From NCBI GenBank assembly GCA_030430875.1, contig JAUIKI010000036.1, positions 1-9,753 of the forward strand: a stretch of 9,753 bases of DNA. Direction: 5' to 3'. Within the stretch, counting starts at the first letter, position 1. The number at the start of each line of letters is the position of its first letter. This DNA comes from Gammaproteobacteria bacterium (GTDB lineage Bacteria > Pseudomonadota > Gammaproteobacteria > Pseudomonadales > JAUIKI01). Of the stretch, positions 1 through 6,987 are shown one piece after another. Made by a program: the position numbers and the translations under genes. A model generated the notes under the pieces. That model searched no databases and was not told the origin of the DNA. It saw only the letters and a list, made by a program, of their open reading frames with translations.

Positions 1-109
1 CAGATTCAAACCTTTACAATACGCTCATCATCTCCAAATAAGTAAATATTAAACAAAAAATCGATTAAATTAAGCAATAAATTGGTAATTACCTAAAAAG
101 CCATTAATA

Positions 110-227
110 CTTAAAAGGATCTTTGCAATAAAAGAAAAAATACCGAAAAAAAGTTAGATTAAGATGCAAAATTGACGCTTTTAAACTATTTTTCATTATT
201 GAGGCTTATTGCAAAGATCTTCTTAAG
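110..227. repeat. ~118-bp inverted-repeat (MITE-like) element
   Basis: The arm at 110-131 and the arm at 206-227 are reverse complements over 22 positions with 2 mismatches. The inner 14 bases (GATCTTTGCAATAA, 118-131, against 206-219) match perfectly. The ends carry CTTAA on the left and TTAAG on the right, compatible with a TTAA target duplication, although TTAA is itself palindromic and so is not proof. Just inside the arms, GAAAAA-type and TATTTTTC-type sequences pair further, so the whole element could fold into one long hairpin. It has no coding capacity. It may be a non-autonomous mobile element or a solo intergenic repeat; a terminator for an upstream gene is the alternative, but the ~75-bp loop makes that less likely. 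Confidence 0.6.
172..199 (+). promoter_or_regulatory. candidate sigma-70 promoter for the amidoligase operon
   Basis: TTGACG at 172-177 matches the -35 consensus at 5 of 6 bases. It is followed after 16 bases by CATTAT at 194-199, a 4 of 6 match to the -10. It lies within the loop and inner right arm of the inverted repeat. If used, transcription would begin near 206 and the leader would include the right arm. The call is tentative because AT-rich DNA gives chance matches. Confidence 0.3.
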
Positions 228-253
228 ATAATATTAAACACTAAGGTTCACTT

Positions 254-1753
254 ATGGGACACGCCATCAATAAGCAATTGTTTAATCAAGAAGCCTATCA
301 AGCATTCAGTGACAAGCTCCAAGATGATTTAACCGCATTAAAAATGCTCTTAGAGCGACCTGATTTTGGCATTGGACCACCAACGATTGGCGCTGAAATC
401 GAATTTTATATCGTGGATGATGATGGCCGTGTATTACCTATCAATAAAAAACTCATTCGACTTATTTCATCAACTCAGTTACAAGAAGAAATCAGCCGTT
501 TCTCCATTGAATTAAACCTAAAGCCTCAACAATTAGCAGCTCAGCCTTTTCATCATATGGAGCAAGAAATACAATCACACTGGCAACAATTAAACGAAGC
601 AGCGAAAGTAAGCCATGGTAAATTAATTACTATTGGGATTCTTCCCACACTAAATCCTGAATTCTTTACCAAAAATAATCGGATGATGACAGCCAGTGAT
701 CGTTATAAAATCCTATCAAACCATCTTAAGAAAAAACGTAATAATGAAACGTTTGAGATTAAAATTGATGGAGTTGAATCACTGAATCTACATGTCGATG
801 ACGTAACAATTGCAGGTGCCACCACCTCATTTCAGCTACATTGGCGGGTTAATCCTTCTGAATTTGCAGATTGTTTTAATGCCATTCAATTATTCACACC
901 ACTTGCTGTTGGAATATCCGCAAATTCTCCAATTTTATTCGGAAAAAAACTCTGGGAAGAAACTCGAATTCCTTTGTTTGAACAAGCAACAAATTGTTTT
1001 ATTTCACAACAAAATCACTGGCAACATCCTTCTCATGTCAGTTTTGGTGAAGGCTGGGTGAGAGAAGGTGCTTGGGAATTATTTGCAGAAGTTGCCTCCA
1101 TTTATCCTCCACTCCTACCCATTTGTGATGATAAAGAAAACCCAATTGAAATTGTAAAACAAGGAGGAATCCCTAGTTTATCCGAATTACGCTTACATCA
1201 AGGCACTCGTTGGATGTGGAATCGTGCCATTTATGACCCTCAATGCGGTGGTCATTTACGCATTGAAATAAGGGCTCTACCTGCCGGTCCGTCGTGTGCT
1301 GATCAATCAGCCAGCGCCGCTTTCTTACTGGGCCTTGCCAAAGCCTACAAACATCGTATTCGAGAAAAAATAGCTATGATGCCATTTAGTTGTGCAAAAC
1401 ATAACTTCTATCAAGCCGCAAAATATGGATTTGATGCGGTGATAACTTGGCCTTGCATGAAAAAAAATCGATTAAGAGAGTACCATTTATCTGAACTTGC
1501 AAATCTCTTGCTACCAGAAGTTGAATGGGGATTGAAAGAACTTAACATCAATGCATTTGAAATTCATCGACTCATGCAGATTTTGGAAAAGCGCATTCAT
1601 TATAAAATCAACGGAGCTCAATGGCAGCGAAAAACACTCGATCATTTTCGTAAAGAGACCAATAATATTAAGGCCAATCAGTTGATGCTGGATTTTTACC
1701 ACAAACAGCAACAAACTGGGAAGCCTATTACTGAATGGGATATTGCAGACTAA
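254..1753 (+). CDS. GCS2-family glutamate--cysteine ligase-like amidoligase
   Basis: This 499-residue protein belongs to the carboxylate-amine ligase family related to glutamate--cysteine ligase type 2, with a glutamine-synthetase-like catalytic fold. Visible motifs are GAEIEF at residues 46-51 (the E-x-E metal-ligand type), ELN at 86-88, QLHWR at 194-198 and HLRIEIRALPAGPS at 335-347, whose R-x-E-x-R pattern is typical of the metal/ATP-binding strand. It is expected to be cytoplasmic; no signal peptide or membrane segment is visible. Members of this superfamily join an amino acid carboxylate to an amine using ATP. Some make gamma-glutamylcysteine for glutathione, but many have unknown substrates. 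The ATG at 254 has TAAGG 7 bases upstream. The next gene starts one base after this stop, so they are almost certainly cotranscribed. No glutathione synthetase gene lies beside it, and the coupling to a deacylase argues for a different product, so I give no gshA symbol. Family assignment is fairly sure; substrate is unknown. Confidence 0.8.
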   Translation: MGHAINKQLFNQEAYQAFSDKLQDDLTALKMLLERPDFGIGPPTIGAEIEFYIVDDDGRVLPINKKLIRLISSTQLQEEISRFSIELNLKPQQLAAQPFHHMEQEIQSHWQQLNEAAKVSHGKLITIGILPTLNPEFFTKNNRMMTASDRYKILSNHLKKKRNNETFEIKIDGVESLNLHVDDVTIAGATTSFQLHWRVNPSEFADCFNAIQLFTPLAVGISANSPILFGKKLWEETRIPLFEQATNCFISQQNHWQHPSHVSFGEGWVREGAWELFAEVASIYPPLLPICDDKENPIEIVKQGGIPSLSELRLHQGTRWMWNRAIYDPQCGGHLRIEIRALPAGPSCADQSASAAFLLGLAKAYKHRIREKIAMMPFSCAKHNFYQAAKYGFDAVITWPCMKKNRLREYHLSELANLLLPEVEWGLKELNINAFEIHRLMQILEKRIHYKINGAQWQRKTLDHFRKETNNIKANQLMLDFYHKQQQTGKPITEWDIAD

Positions 1754-1754
1754 G

Positions 1755-2780
1755 ATGAATTATCTATCTGTTTGGGACAACCCGCAACCAAACGAAATTC
1801 CTGAAACAGTTGAAACATTCTTAAAAAAATTAGGTGGACCTACTGTTATCAGTATTTCAGGAAAAGACAATACTCGATCACGTGCTGTTGTTACACTACT
1901 TCATGGCAATGAACCCTCTGGAGTTTTTGCCATTCATCATTGGTTACGCTCAAAAATCCAACCATCAGTTAATATGCACTGCATTATTGTCTCTGTACAA
2001 ACCGCACTTATACCGCCTGGATTTTTTTATCGACATCTTGAAGAAAAGCGTGATCCAAATCGTTGCTTCAAACCACCTTTTCACGGTGAAGAAGGAGAGC
2101 TTGCCAAAGAAATTCTTAATTATCTATTAAAATTACAACCAGAATGTTTAATTGATATTCACAACACTTCAGGCTCTGGTCCAAACTTTGGTGTTGCGAT
2201 TGATGACGATCCAAAACATCAAGCTCTGTGTTCACTATTTGCTGATCGTTTAATTATTACCTCAATGCGTCTCGGCGCATTAATGGAAATCAGTGAAATA
2301 ACGATTCCAACTGTCACAATCGAATGTGGTGGCGCTCTCGATGAGGCATCAAATCTAGTTGCCATGGGTGGTTTACAACTTTATATGCACAAACCTAATG
2401 TGCTAACACTTGAAGAAACTGACTGGGATATGGAATTGTTGTATGACCCTATTCGAGTTGAAGTCGCATCAGACTCAACGGTTTGTTACGACAACCAGCC
2501 TAATCTAAATACTGATATCACCTTGCTACCCAACCTTGAACACCATAATTCAGGCCATGTTACTCAAGAGACACCTCTTGGCTGGATGAAGGATGATAAC
2601 TTAACTGCTATTAATGCCAAAGACTCTCTTGGTAATCGACAAACTGAAAAGTTATTTCAACTAAAAAATAATCAGCTTTTCCCGACCCAACCATTACGAC
2701 TATTTATGGCAACTACCAACCCAACCATCGCCAAAAGTGATTGCATTTGCTACATTGTGTTTGATAAAAAGGAATCCTGA
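1755..2780 (+). CDS. Succinylglutamate desuccinylase/aspartoacylase family zinc hydrolase
   Basis: This 341-residue protein has the zinc-carboxypeptidase-like (M14-related) fold of AstE and aspartoacylase, which cut the acyl-amide bond of N-acyl amino acids. The active site looks intact: HGNEPSG gives zinc ligands His50 and Glu53; DPNR at 100-103 matches the substrate-binding N-R pair; DIHNTSG gives the third ligand, His136; and TIECGG provides Glu190 as general base. The C-terminal ~130 residues are more divergent, as is usual for the barrel-like domain. I chose the ATG at 1755, one base after the preceding stop. An in-frame TTG at 1743 would add four residues and overlap the upstream gene, but has GGGA only two bases before it. 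There is no strong Shine-Dalgarno sequence, so translational coupling is likely. It lacks the arginine-succinyltransferase pathway neighbours of true astE, so the substrate may instead be the product of the upstream ligase. Confidence 0.85.
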   Translation: MNYLSVWDNPQPNEIPETVETFLKKLGGPTVISISGKDNTRSRAVVTLLHGNEPSGVFAIHHWLRSKIQPSVNMHCIIVSVQTALIPPGFFYRHLEEKRDPNRCFKPPFHGEEGELAKEILNYLLKLQPECLIDIHNTSGSGPNFGVAIDDDPKHQALCSLFADRLIITSMRLGALMEISEITIPTVTIECGGALDEASNLVAMGGLQLYMHKPNVLTLEETDWDMELLYDPIRVEVASDSTVCYDNQPNLNTDITLLPNLEHHNSGHVTQETPLGWMKDDNLTAINAKDSLGNRQTEKLFQLKNNQLFPTQPLRLFMATTNPTIAKSDCICYIVFDKKES

Positions 2781-2893
2781 GGTCATTGCAATAAAAGTCA
2801 ATGGAAGAAACATGAGGAAAAAGGCTTCAGCTTAAGGCAAAAAATAGAGATTTCAAACCATCTTTATCGTTATGGTTTTAATGCAATAGTCCC
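2781..2893. repeat. second, degenerate inverted repeat related to 110-227
   Basis: The sequence right after the hydrolase stop, 2781-2797, matches 118-134 at 15 of 17 bases, with an exact TTGCAATAAAAG core. ATTGCAATAAAA (2785-2796) is reverse-complemented by TTTTAATGCAAT (2876-2887) with one mismatch, so this stretch has the same palindromic design and size as the first element. The outermost bases pair poorly, and the interior is only loosely similar and full of stops. The remainder up to 3057 is non-coding; ATCAGAT (2968-2974) and ATCTGAT (2997-3003) form a small inverted repeat that may be an operator for the next gene. Confidence 0.4.
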
Positions 2894-3057
2894 ACCTTTG
2901 TAAAAAAGTTGCCATGGAATCCATATTGATGTATGCTAAAAATTAATCAATATTAGTATCTTTATTCATCAGATTGTTGTTTTTTTGAATAAATGTATCT
3001 GATCTTGATTGAAAACGGTCTATTTAAACAACACTAATAAAATAAGAAGAATAAAAA

Positions 3058-3246
3058 ATGAAAAAATTTTCTGCAATAGTAATCATCGCCATTACCACTT
3101 TAATTACTGCAACGGATGTCCTTGCAAGACTTAACCTGAACTGCTACGAAAGATGCCTGGTTGGTAAATGTTACAAAACAGACAGCGGCATTGAAGCATG
3201 CAAGACAAAGTGCCAATCTCAATGCAACTTCAAAGCCGCTCCATAG
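3058..3246 (+). CDS. Small secreted six-cysteine peptide, unknown family
   Basis: This is a 62-residue protein I cannot assign to a family. Residues 1-23 look like a Sec signal peptide: Lys2-Lys3, a hydrophobic core about 6-18, and a V-L-A cleavage site before Arg24. The predicted mature peptide is about 39 residues and has six cysteines (29, 33, 38, 48, 52, 56) spaced C-x3-C-x4-C-x9-C-x3-C-x3-C. It has about seven basic against three acidic residues, so it should be cationic. Paired C-x3-C motifs recall disulfide-linked helical hairpins, but that is analogy only. The ATG is preceded by a modest AAGAAG ribosome-binding sequence at 3044-3049, 8 bases away. It stands alone: upstream is 277 bp of non-coding DNA and downstream lies the convergent metF. 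The signal peptide plus regular cysteine pattern makes a chance reading frame unlikely. It would act in the periplasm or outside the cell, where disulfides can form. Confidence 0.7.
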   Translation: MKKFSAIVIIAITTLITATDVLARLNLNCYERCLVGKCYKTDSGIEACKTKCQSQCNFKAAP

Positions 3247-3295
3247 CTTGAAGTCTTTGGACTAAAACTGGAAACCGCTTGAATACGTCAAAACA

Positions 3296-3312
3296 TACCA
3301 TTCAAAATGGTA
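3296..3312 (-). terminator. weak intrinsic terminator for the metK-ahcY-metF operon
   Basis: TACCATT (3296-3302) and AATGGTA (3306-3312) form a perfect 7-bp stem with a 3-base loop between the convergent small gene and metF. Read on the minus strand, the hairpin is followed by TGTTTTG, a short T-rich run; on the plus strand there is no T tract. The stem is AT-rich, so termination may be inefficient or the hairpin may only protect the 3' end. Confidence 0.4.
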
Positions 3313-3335
3313 GTGAGTTGAGCTTAAAATTTCGG

Positions 3336-4184
3336 CTAACCTTTATCAAACAAAGCTAAATTACTGCAAATTGCAGTCGTTGGCTCAGCTTGATTTAGCG
3401 TGTAGAAATGCAACCCTGGCGCCCCCAGTTTAATTAATTTTTGGCATAAATCTGTTACTACTTCTTCACCAAATTTTAAAATACTAGTGGGGTCATCAGC
3501 ATAAGTTGCAAGGCGCTTACGAATCCATCGTGGAATTTCTGCACCACACGCATCACTAAATCGGATAATATTCACATAATTGGTGATAGGCATTATTCCA
3601 GGCACAATCGGAATATCCACACCAATCGCATGAACATCATCAATGAATTTTTCATACGCATCTGCATTATAAAAATATTGTGTTATCGCGCTGTTAGCGC
3701 CCGCCTCAACTTTATGTTTAAAATGATCCAAGTCCTCATTGACAGTCTGTGATTGCGGATGAAACTCAGGGTAGGCTGCCACTTCAATATCAAAATAATC
3801 GCCTGTTTGTTTACGAATAAACGCTACCAACTCACTTGCATAGCGAAATTCACCTGGAGATCCCATGCCTGAAGGAAGATCACCACGCAATGCAACAATC
3901 CGTGCCACACCCAACTCTTGATAGGCTTCGAGAAGCTCATTGATCGAGTCTTTCGTACTACCAATGCATGATAAATGAGGAGCAGCAGGAACCACGCCCT
4001 CATCTTGAATATCTCTAATCGTTTCAAAGGTGCGATCACGGGTTGAACCACCTGCTCCAAAGGTCACCGAAAAAAAACCAGGACTTAACTTAGTAAGCTG
4101 AGTCCGGACCTTACTCAATCGATTGAAAGCCTCAGTGGTTTTTGGAGGAAAAAACTCAAAGCTTAATGTAAATGACGTTGACAT
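3336..4184 (-). CDS. metF: Methylenetetrahydrofolate reductase (MetF)
   Basis: This FAD enzyme reduces 5,10-methylene-tetrahydrofolate to 5-methyl-tetrahydrofolate, the methyl donor for homocysteine remethylation. The 282-residue protein covers the whole TIM-barrel catalytic domain, slightly shorter than the ~296 residues of E. coli MetF. Conserved active-site segments are visible: SFEFFPP with Glu10, LRGD with Asp102, and ITQYFY with Gln169, corresponding to E. coli Glu28, Asp120 and Gln183. TFGAGGSTRD at 41-50 is also typical. It is the last gene of the minus-strand operon, starting 12 bases after the ahcY stop. No clear Shine-Dalgarno sequence lies before the ATG, so translation is probably coupled to ahcY. 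Its partner methionine synthase is not in the window. There is no regulatory C-terminal extension of the eukaryotic type. Confidence 0.96.
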   Translation of the reverse strand: MSTSFTLSFEFFPPKTTEAFNRLSKVRTQLTKLSPGFFSVTFGAGGSTRDRTFETIRDIQDEGVVPAAPHLSCIGSTKDSINELLEAYQELGVARIVALRGDLPSGMGSPGEFRYASELVAFIRKQTGDYFDIEVAAYPEFHPQSQTVNEDLDHFKHKVEAGANSAITQYFYNADAYEKFIDDVHAIGVDIPIVPGIMPITNYVNIIRFSDACGAEIPRWIRKRLATYADDPTSILKFGEEVVTDLCQKLIKLGAPGLHFYTLNQAEPTTAICSNLALFDKG

Positions 4185-4196
4185 AACATGTTTGCA

Positions 4197-5519
4197 TCAA
4201 TATCGATAATGTTCAGGTTTATAAGGTCCATCAACAGAAATTCCAAGATAATCTGCTTGCTCTTGGCTTAATTTAGTTAATTGGACACCAAGTTTTTGCA
4301 AATGTAGTCGGGCAACTTGCTCATCAAGCTTTTTGGGCAAGACGTAAACCGTGTTATTTGCGTAATGATTGATATTTTGCCACAACTCTATCTGCGCAAG
4401 CACTTGGTTAGTAAATGAAGTCGACATCACAAAACTTGGGTGCCCATTGGCGCAACCTAAGTTAACTAACCGTCCTTCAGCAAGAACAGTCAACCGCTTA
4501 CCATCAGGAAAAATGACGTGATCAACTTGTGGTTTTATATTATCCCACTCATATTGTTTCAGTGCGGCAATATCAATTTCTGAATCAAAATGACCAATAT
4601 TACAAAGAATTGCTTCATGCTTCATCTTCAGCATGTGTTCATGGGTAATAACTCGACAATTGCCAGTTGCCGTCACAAAAATATCGGCCAGTGCAGCTGT
4701 TTCATTCATTTCAACAACACGATACCCTTCCATTGCAGCCTGCAATGCACAGATTGGATCAACTTCAGTAATCCAAACCGTTGCACCAAGACCACGAAAT
4801 GCCTGAGCACAACCTTTTCCGACATCACCAAATCCAGCAACGATGACAATCTTACCAGCAATCATGACACCCGTTGCCCGCTTAATGCCATCCATAAGCG
4901 ATTCACGGCAACCATACAAATTATCAAATTTTGACTTTGTGACGCTATCATTGACATTAATTGCAGGCATTTTGAGTGTCCCTGCTTGCGCCATTTCATA
5001 TAACCGCATTACTCCAGTTGTTGTCTCTTCTGACACACCCTTGATGTCGTCAATTAAATCAGGACATTTTTCATGGATGTATTGCGTTAAGTCACCGCCA
5101 TCATCCAACAGCATATTAGGTTTCCATTCAGGATTAGCTCGCAATGTTTGCTCGATACACCACCAATACTCTTCTTCGGTTTCCCCTTTCCAAGCAAACA
5201 CCGGAATCCCAGCATTAGCAATTGCAGCAGCAGCATGATCTTCTGTGGAAAAAATATTACATGATGACCAGCGCACCTCTGCACCTAATTCAATCAATGT
5301 TTCAATCAGAACAGCTGTTTGAATTGTCATGTGTAGACAACCTACAATTCTAGCGCCCATTAAAGGTTTTTGTTGTCCAAACTGCTCTCGAAGAGCCATT
5401 AAACCTGGCATTTCACTTTCAGCAATCGTGATTTCTTTACGTCCCCAAGCAGCAAGACTAATGTCAGCAACCTTGTAGTCAGCATTTTTAACATGTATTT
5501 GTGTTACAGGTTGATTCAC
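4197..5519 (-). CDS. ahcY: Adenosylhomocysteinase (S-adenosyl-L-homocysteine hydrolase)
   Basis: This NAD-containing enzyme splits S-adenosylhomocysteine into adenosine and homocysteine, relieving product inhibition of methyltransferases. The 440-residue protein has all the expected landmarks: LLDDGGDLT with Asp140, GVSEETTTG with Glu165, NVNDSVTKSKFDN with Lys195, Asp199 and Asn200, the Rossmann loop GFGDVGKG at 229-236, and the C-terminal KPEHYRY (434-440) that reaches into the neighbouring subunit's NAD site. At 440 residues it lacks the ~40-residue insert of long bacterial forms and so resembles the short type also seen in eukaryotes. Translation starts at GTG (5519-5517): a GGGAG sequence lies 6 bases upstream and the next in-frame Met is residue 37. 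It follows metK by 25 bases. Having AhcY implies the one-step SAH route; the two-step Pfs/LuxS route cannot be judged from this window. Confidence 0.97.
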   Translation of the reverse strand: MNQPVTQIHVKNADYKVADISLAAWGRKEITIAESEMPGLMALREQFGQQKPLMGARIVGCLHMTIQTAVLIETLIELGAEVRWSSCNIFSTEDHAAAAIANAGIPVFAWKGETEEEYWWCIEQTLRANPEWKPNMLLDDGGDLTQYIHEKCPDLIDDIKGVSEETTTGVMRLYEMAQAGTLKMPAINVNDSVTKSKFDNLYGCRESLMDGIKRATGVMIAGKIVIVAGFGDVGKGCAQAFRGLGATVWITEVDPICALQAAMEGYRVVEMNETAALADIFVTATGNCRVITHEHMLKMKHEAILCNIGHFDSEIDIAALKQYEWDNIKPQVDHVIFPDGKRLTVLAEGRLVNLGCANGHPSFVMSTSFTNQVLAQIELWQNINHYANNTVYVLPKKLDEQVARLHLQKLGVQLTKLSQEQADYLGISVDGPYKPEHYRY

Positions 5520-5525
5520 AACTTT

Positions 5526-5530
5526 CTCCC
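5526..5530 (-). promoter_or_regulatory. Shine-Dalgarno site fixing the GTG start of ahcY
   Basis: On the minus strand this reads GGGAG, six bases before the GTG at 5519. It is the strongest ribosome-binding sequence in the metK-ahcY gap. An ATG at 5533-5531 overlaps it but is out of frame with ahcY, so the GTG start is preferred. Confidence 0.75.
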
Positions 5531-5544
5531 ATAATTAAGTTTTT

Positions 5545-6705
5545 TTAACAAATTGCTTCTTTTAAGATGTCGACTTTGTCCAGTTGTTCCCAAGTAAATA
5601 TATCTTCAGTTCGACCAAAATGGCCATAACTGGCTGTCGGCTTAAAGATTGGTCGATGTAAATCTAGCATGACGGTTAATCCTTTGGGTGTTAAATCAAA
5701 ATGTTTACTAATTAATCTCTCAATTTTTTCCTCTGGTATTTTCCCCGTACCAAAAGTATTCACACTAATTGAGGTGGGTTTGGCAACACCAATCGCATAA
5801 GAGACCTGAACTTCACAGCGATCAGCAAGTCCTGCTGCAACAATATTTTTTGCAACATATCGCATAGCATAGGCAGCTGACCGATCAACTTTACTGGGAT
5901 CTTTTCCTGAAAAAGCCCCACCACCATGCCTAGCCATACCGCCATAGGTATCTACAATGATTTTTCTGCCCGTTAAGCCACAATCACCAAGTGGACCACC
6001 AATGACAAAACGCCCCGTTGGATTAATGAAATATTTGGTTTCAGATGTCAACCATTCTGCTGGTAAAACTGGCTTAATAATTTCATCCATAACAGCTTCT
6101 TGTAGCATTACCTGCTCAATTTCTGGCGCGTGTTGTGTGGACAAAACGACTGCATCAATAGCAACAGGCTTTCCAGTTTCATCGTAACGAAAAGTAACCT
6201 GACTTTTTGCATCAGGGCGCAACCAACTTAATATGTTTTTTTTACGAACCAACGCTTGGCGTTGCACTAATCGATGTGCATAGGTAATTGGAGCTGGCAT
6301 GTATACATCTGTTTCATTGCTAGCGTACCCAAACATTAGACCTTGATCACCAGCACCTTGCTCATGCTCTGCTGTTTCATCCACACCAACTGCAATATCA
6401 GGGGATTGCTTTCCAATTGCGCTTAACACTGCACAAGATTCTGCGTCAAAACCAACATCAGAGCTATTGTAGCCAATTTCCTTGATGACATTTCTAGTAA
6501 TTGCTTCGATATCAACCCATGCAGATGTAGAAATTTCACCTGCCACCATAACCATGCCTGTTTTAACTAGTGTTTCGCAAGCCACTCGAGCATGAGAATC
6601 TTGCTCAAGAATAGCATCTAAAATGGCATCTGAAATCTGGTCAGCAATTTTATCAGGATGGCCTTCTGATACAGATTCAGACGTAAATAAACGATACTCA
6701 GACAT
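5545..6705 (-). CDS. metK: Methionine adenosyltransferase (S-adenosylmethionine synthetase)
   Basis: MetK makes S-adenosylmethionine from methionine and ATP, releasing phosphate and pyrophosphate; it is a cytoplasmic homotetramer in the family. The 386-residue protein is nearly the E. coli length (384) and very similar throughout. Both family signatures are present: GAGDQG at 117-122 within GAGDQGLMFGY, and GGGAFSGKDP at 261-270. HPDK at 16-19 contains the N-terminal active-site His16, and ESCAVLSAIGKQSPDI (89-104) leads into the mobile active-site loop. The ATG has AGAGG on the minus strand five bases upstream. It is the first gene of the metK-ahcY-metF operon and is transcribed divergently from tkt. 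The likely promoter gives a leader of only about 30 bases, leaving no room for a SAM riboswitch. Confidence 0.98.
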   Translation of the reverse strand: MSEYRLFTSESVSEGHPDKIADQISDAILDAILEQDSHARVACETLVKTGMVMVAGEISTSAWVDIEAITRNVIKEIGYNSSDVGFDAESCAVLSAIGKQSPDIAVGVDETAEHEQGAGDQGLMFGYASNETDVYMPAPITYAHRLVQRQALVRKKNILSWLRPDAKSQVTFRYDETGKPVAIDAVVLSTQHAPEIEQVMLQEAVMDEIIKPVLPAEWLTSETKYFINPTGRFVIGGPLGDCGLTGRKIIVDTYGGMARHGGGAFSGKDPSKVDRSAAYAMRYVAKNIVAAGLADRCEVQVSYAIGVAKPTSISVNTFGTGKIPEEKIERLISKHFDLTPKGLTVMLDLHRPIFKPTASYGHFGRTEDIFTWEQLDKVDILKEAIC

Positions 6706-6740
6706 TTTTTCCTCTATTTGCTTCCGGTTAAAGAGACTCT

Positions 6741-6768
6741 ATTGTAAGCGAGTGTCAAAAAATGTCAC
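6741..6768 (-). promoter_or_regulatory. sigma-70 promoter of metK-ahcY-metF
   Basis: On the minus strand GTGACA (-35, plus coordinates 6763-6768) and TACAAT (-10, 6741-6746) are separated by 16 bases; each matches consensus at 5 of 6 positions. Transcription should start near 6734, giving a leader of about 29 bases. TGACA occurs twice, exactly 10 bases apart, covering the -35 and the adjoining spacer (TGTCA on the plus strand at 6753-6757 and 6763-6767), which could be an operator. No E. coli-style MetJ box repeats were seen. Confidence 0.65.
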
Positions 6769-6987
6769 GACTAACTTGCAAGGCCTGAAAAACGTATAGA
6801 TTAAAAAATAAACATATAAGTCAATTTTTTATGGTCCACACTCACGAGAACATACTTTTTCATACTTAGAAAGCAACATAACCTCACATTTTGGCATATA
6901 CTTAACGATTTAATACTGGACTGAATTTATTCATTGGATAGACTCGCTTTACATAAAAAAGAGAAAACAATCACGTGATGGAAACCA

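Larger units (their letters stand above)
1..253. other. AT-rich intergenic region; upstream gene end unresolved
   Basis: No gene is supportable here. All three forward frames are open from the left edge but reach stops by about position 52, so the tail of an upstream plus-strand gene could be cut off by the edge; nothing identifies the frame. A perfect 10-bp palindrome (GGTAATTACC) lies at 84-93 and could be a protein-binding site. The rest is dominated by the long inverted repeat at 110-227. A ribosome-binding sequence TAAGG at 242-246 sits 7 bases before the ATG at 254. Confidence 0.6.

Noticed and set aside
1..52. C-terminal tail of an upstream gene
   Set aside because: All three forward frames are open to the edge, so the frame and even the existence of a gene cannot be established.
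810..1061. Plus-strand 83-codon frame inside the amidoligase gene
   Set aside because: It is an out-of-frame shadow of a gene with clear family motifs.
1743..1754. TTG start adding four residues to the zinc hydrolase
   Set aside because: It overlaps the preceding gene, has no properly spaced ribosome-binding site, and the ATG at 1755 gives a normal N-terminus.
2781..2893. Remnant of a transposase reading frame
   Set aside because: Both strands were read; frames are short and broken by stops, and no transposase motif could be recognised.
4590..5238. Plus-strand open frames of 114 and 131 codons
   Set aside because: They lie wholly antisense to ahcY, whose catalytic motifs are unmistakable, and their translations resemble no protein family.
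6706..6740. SAM riboswitch in the metK leader
   Set aside because: The predicted leader is about 29 bases and shows no fold of a known SAM riboswitch class.
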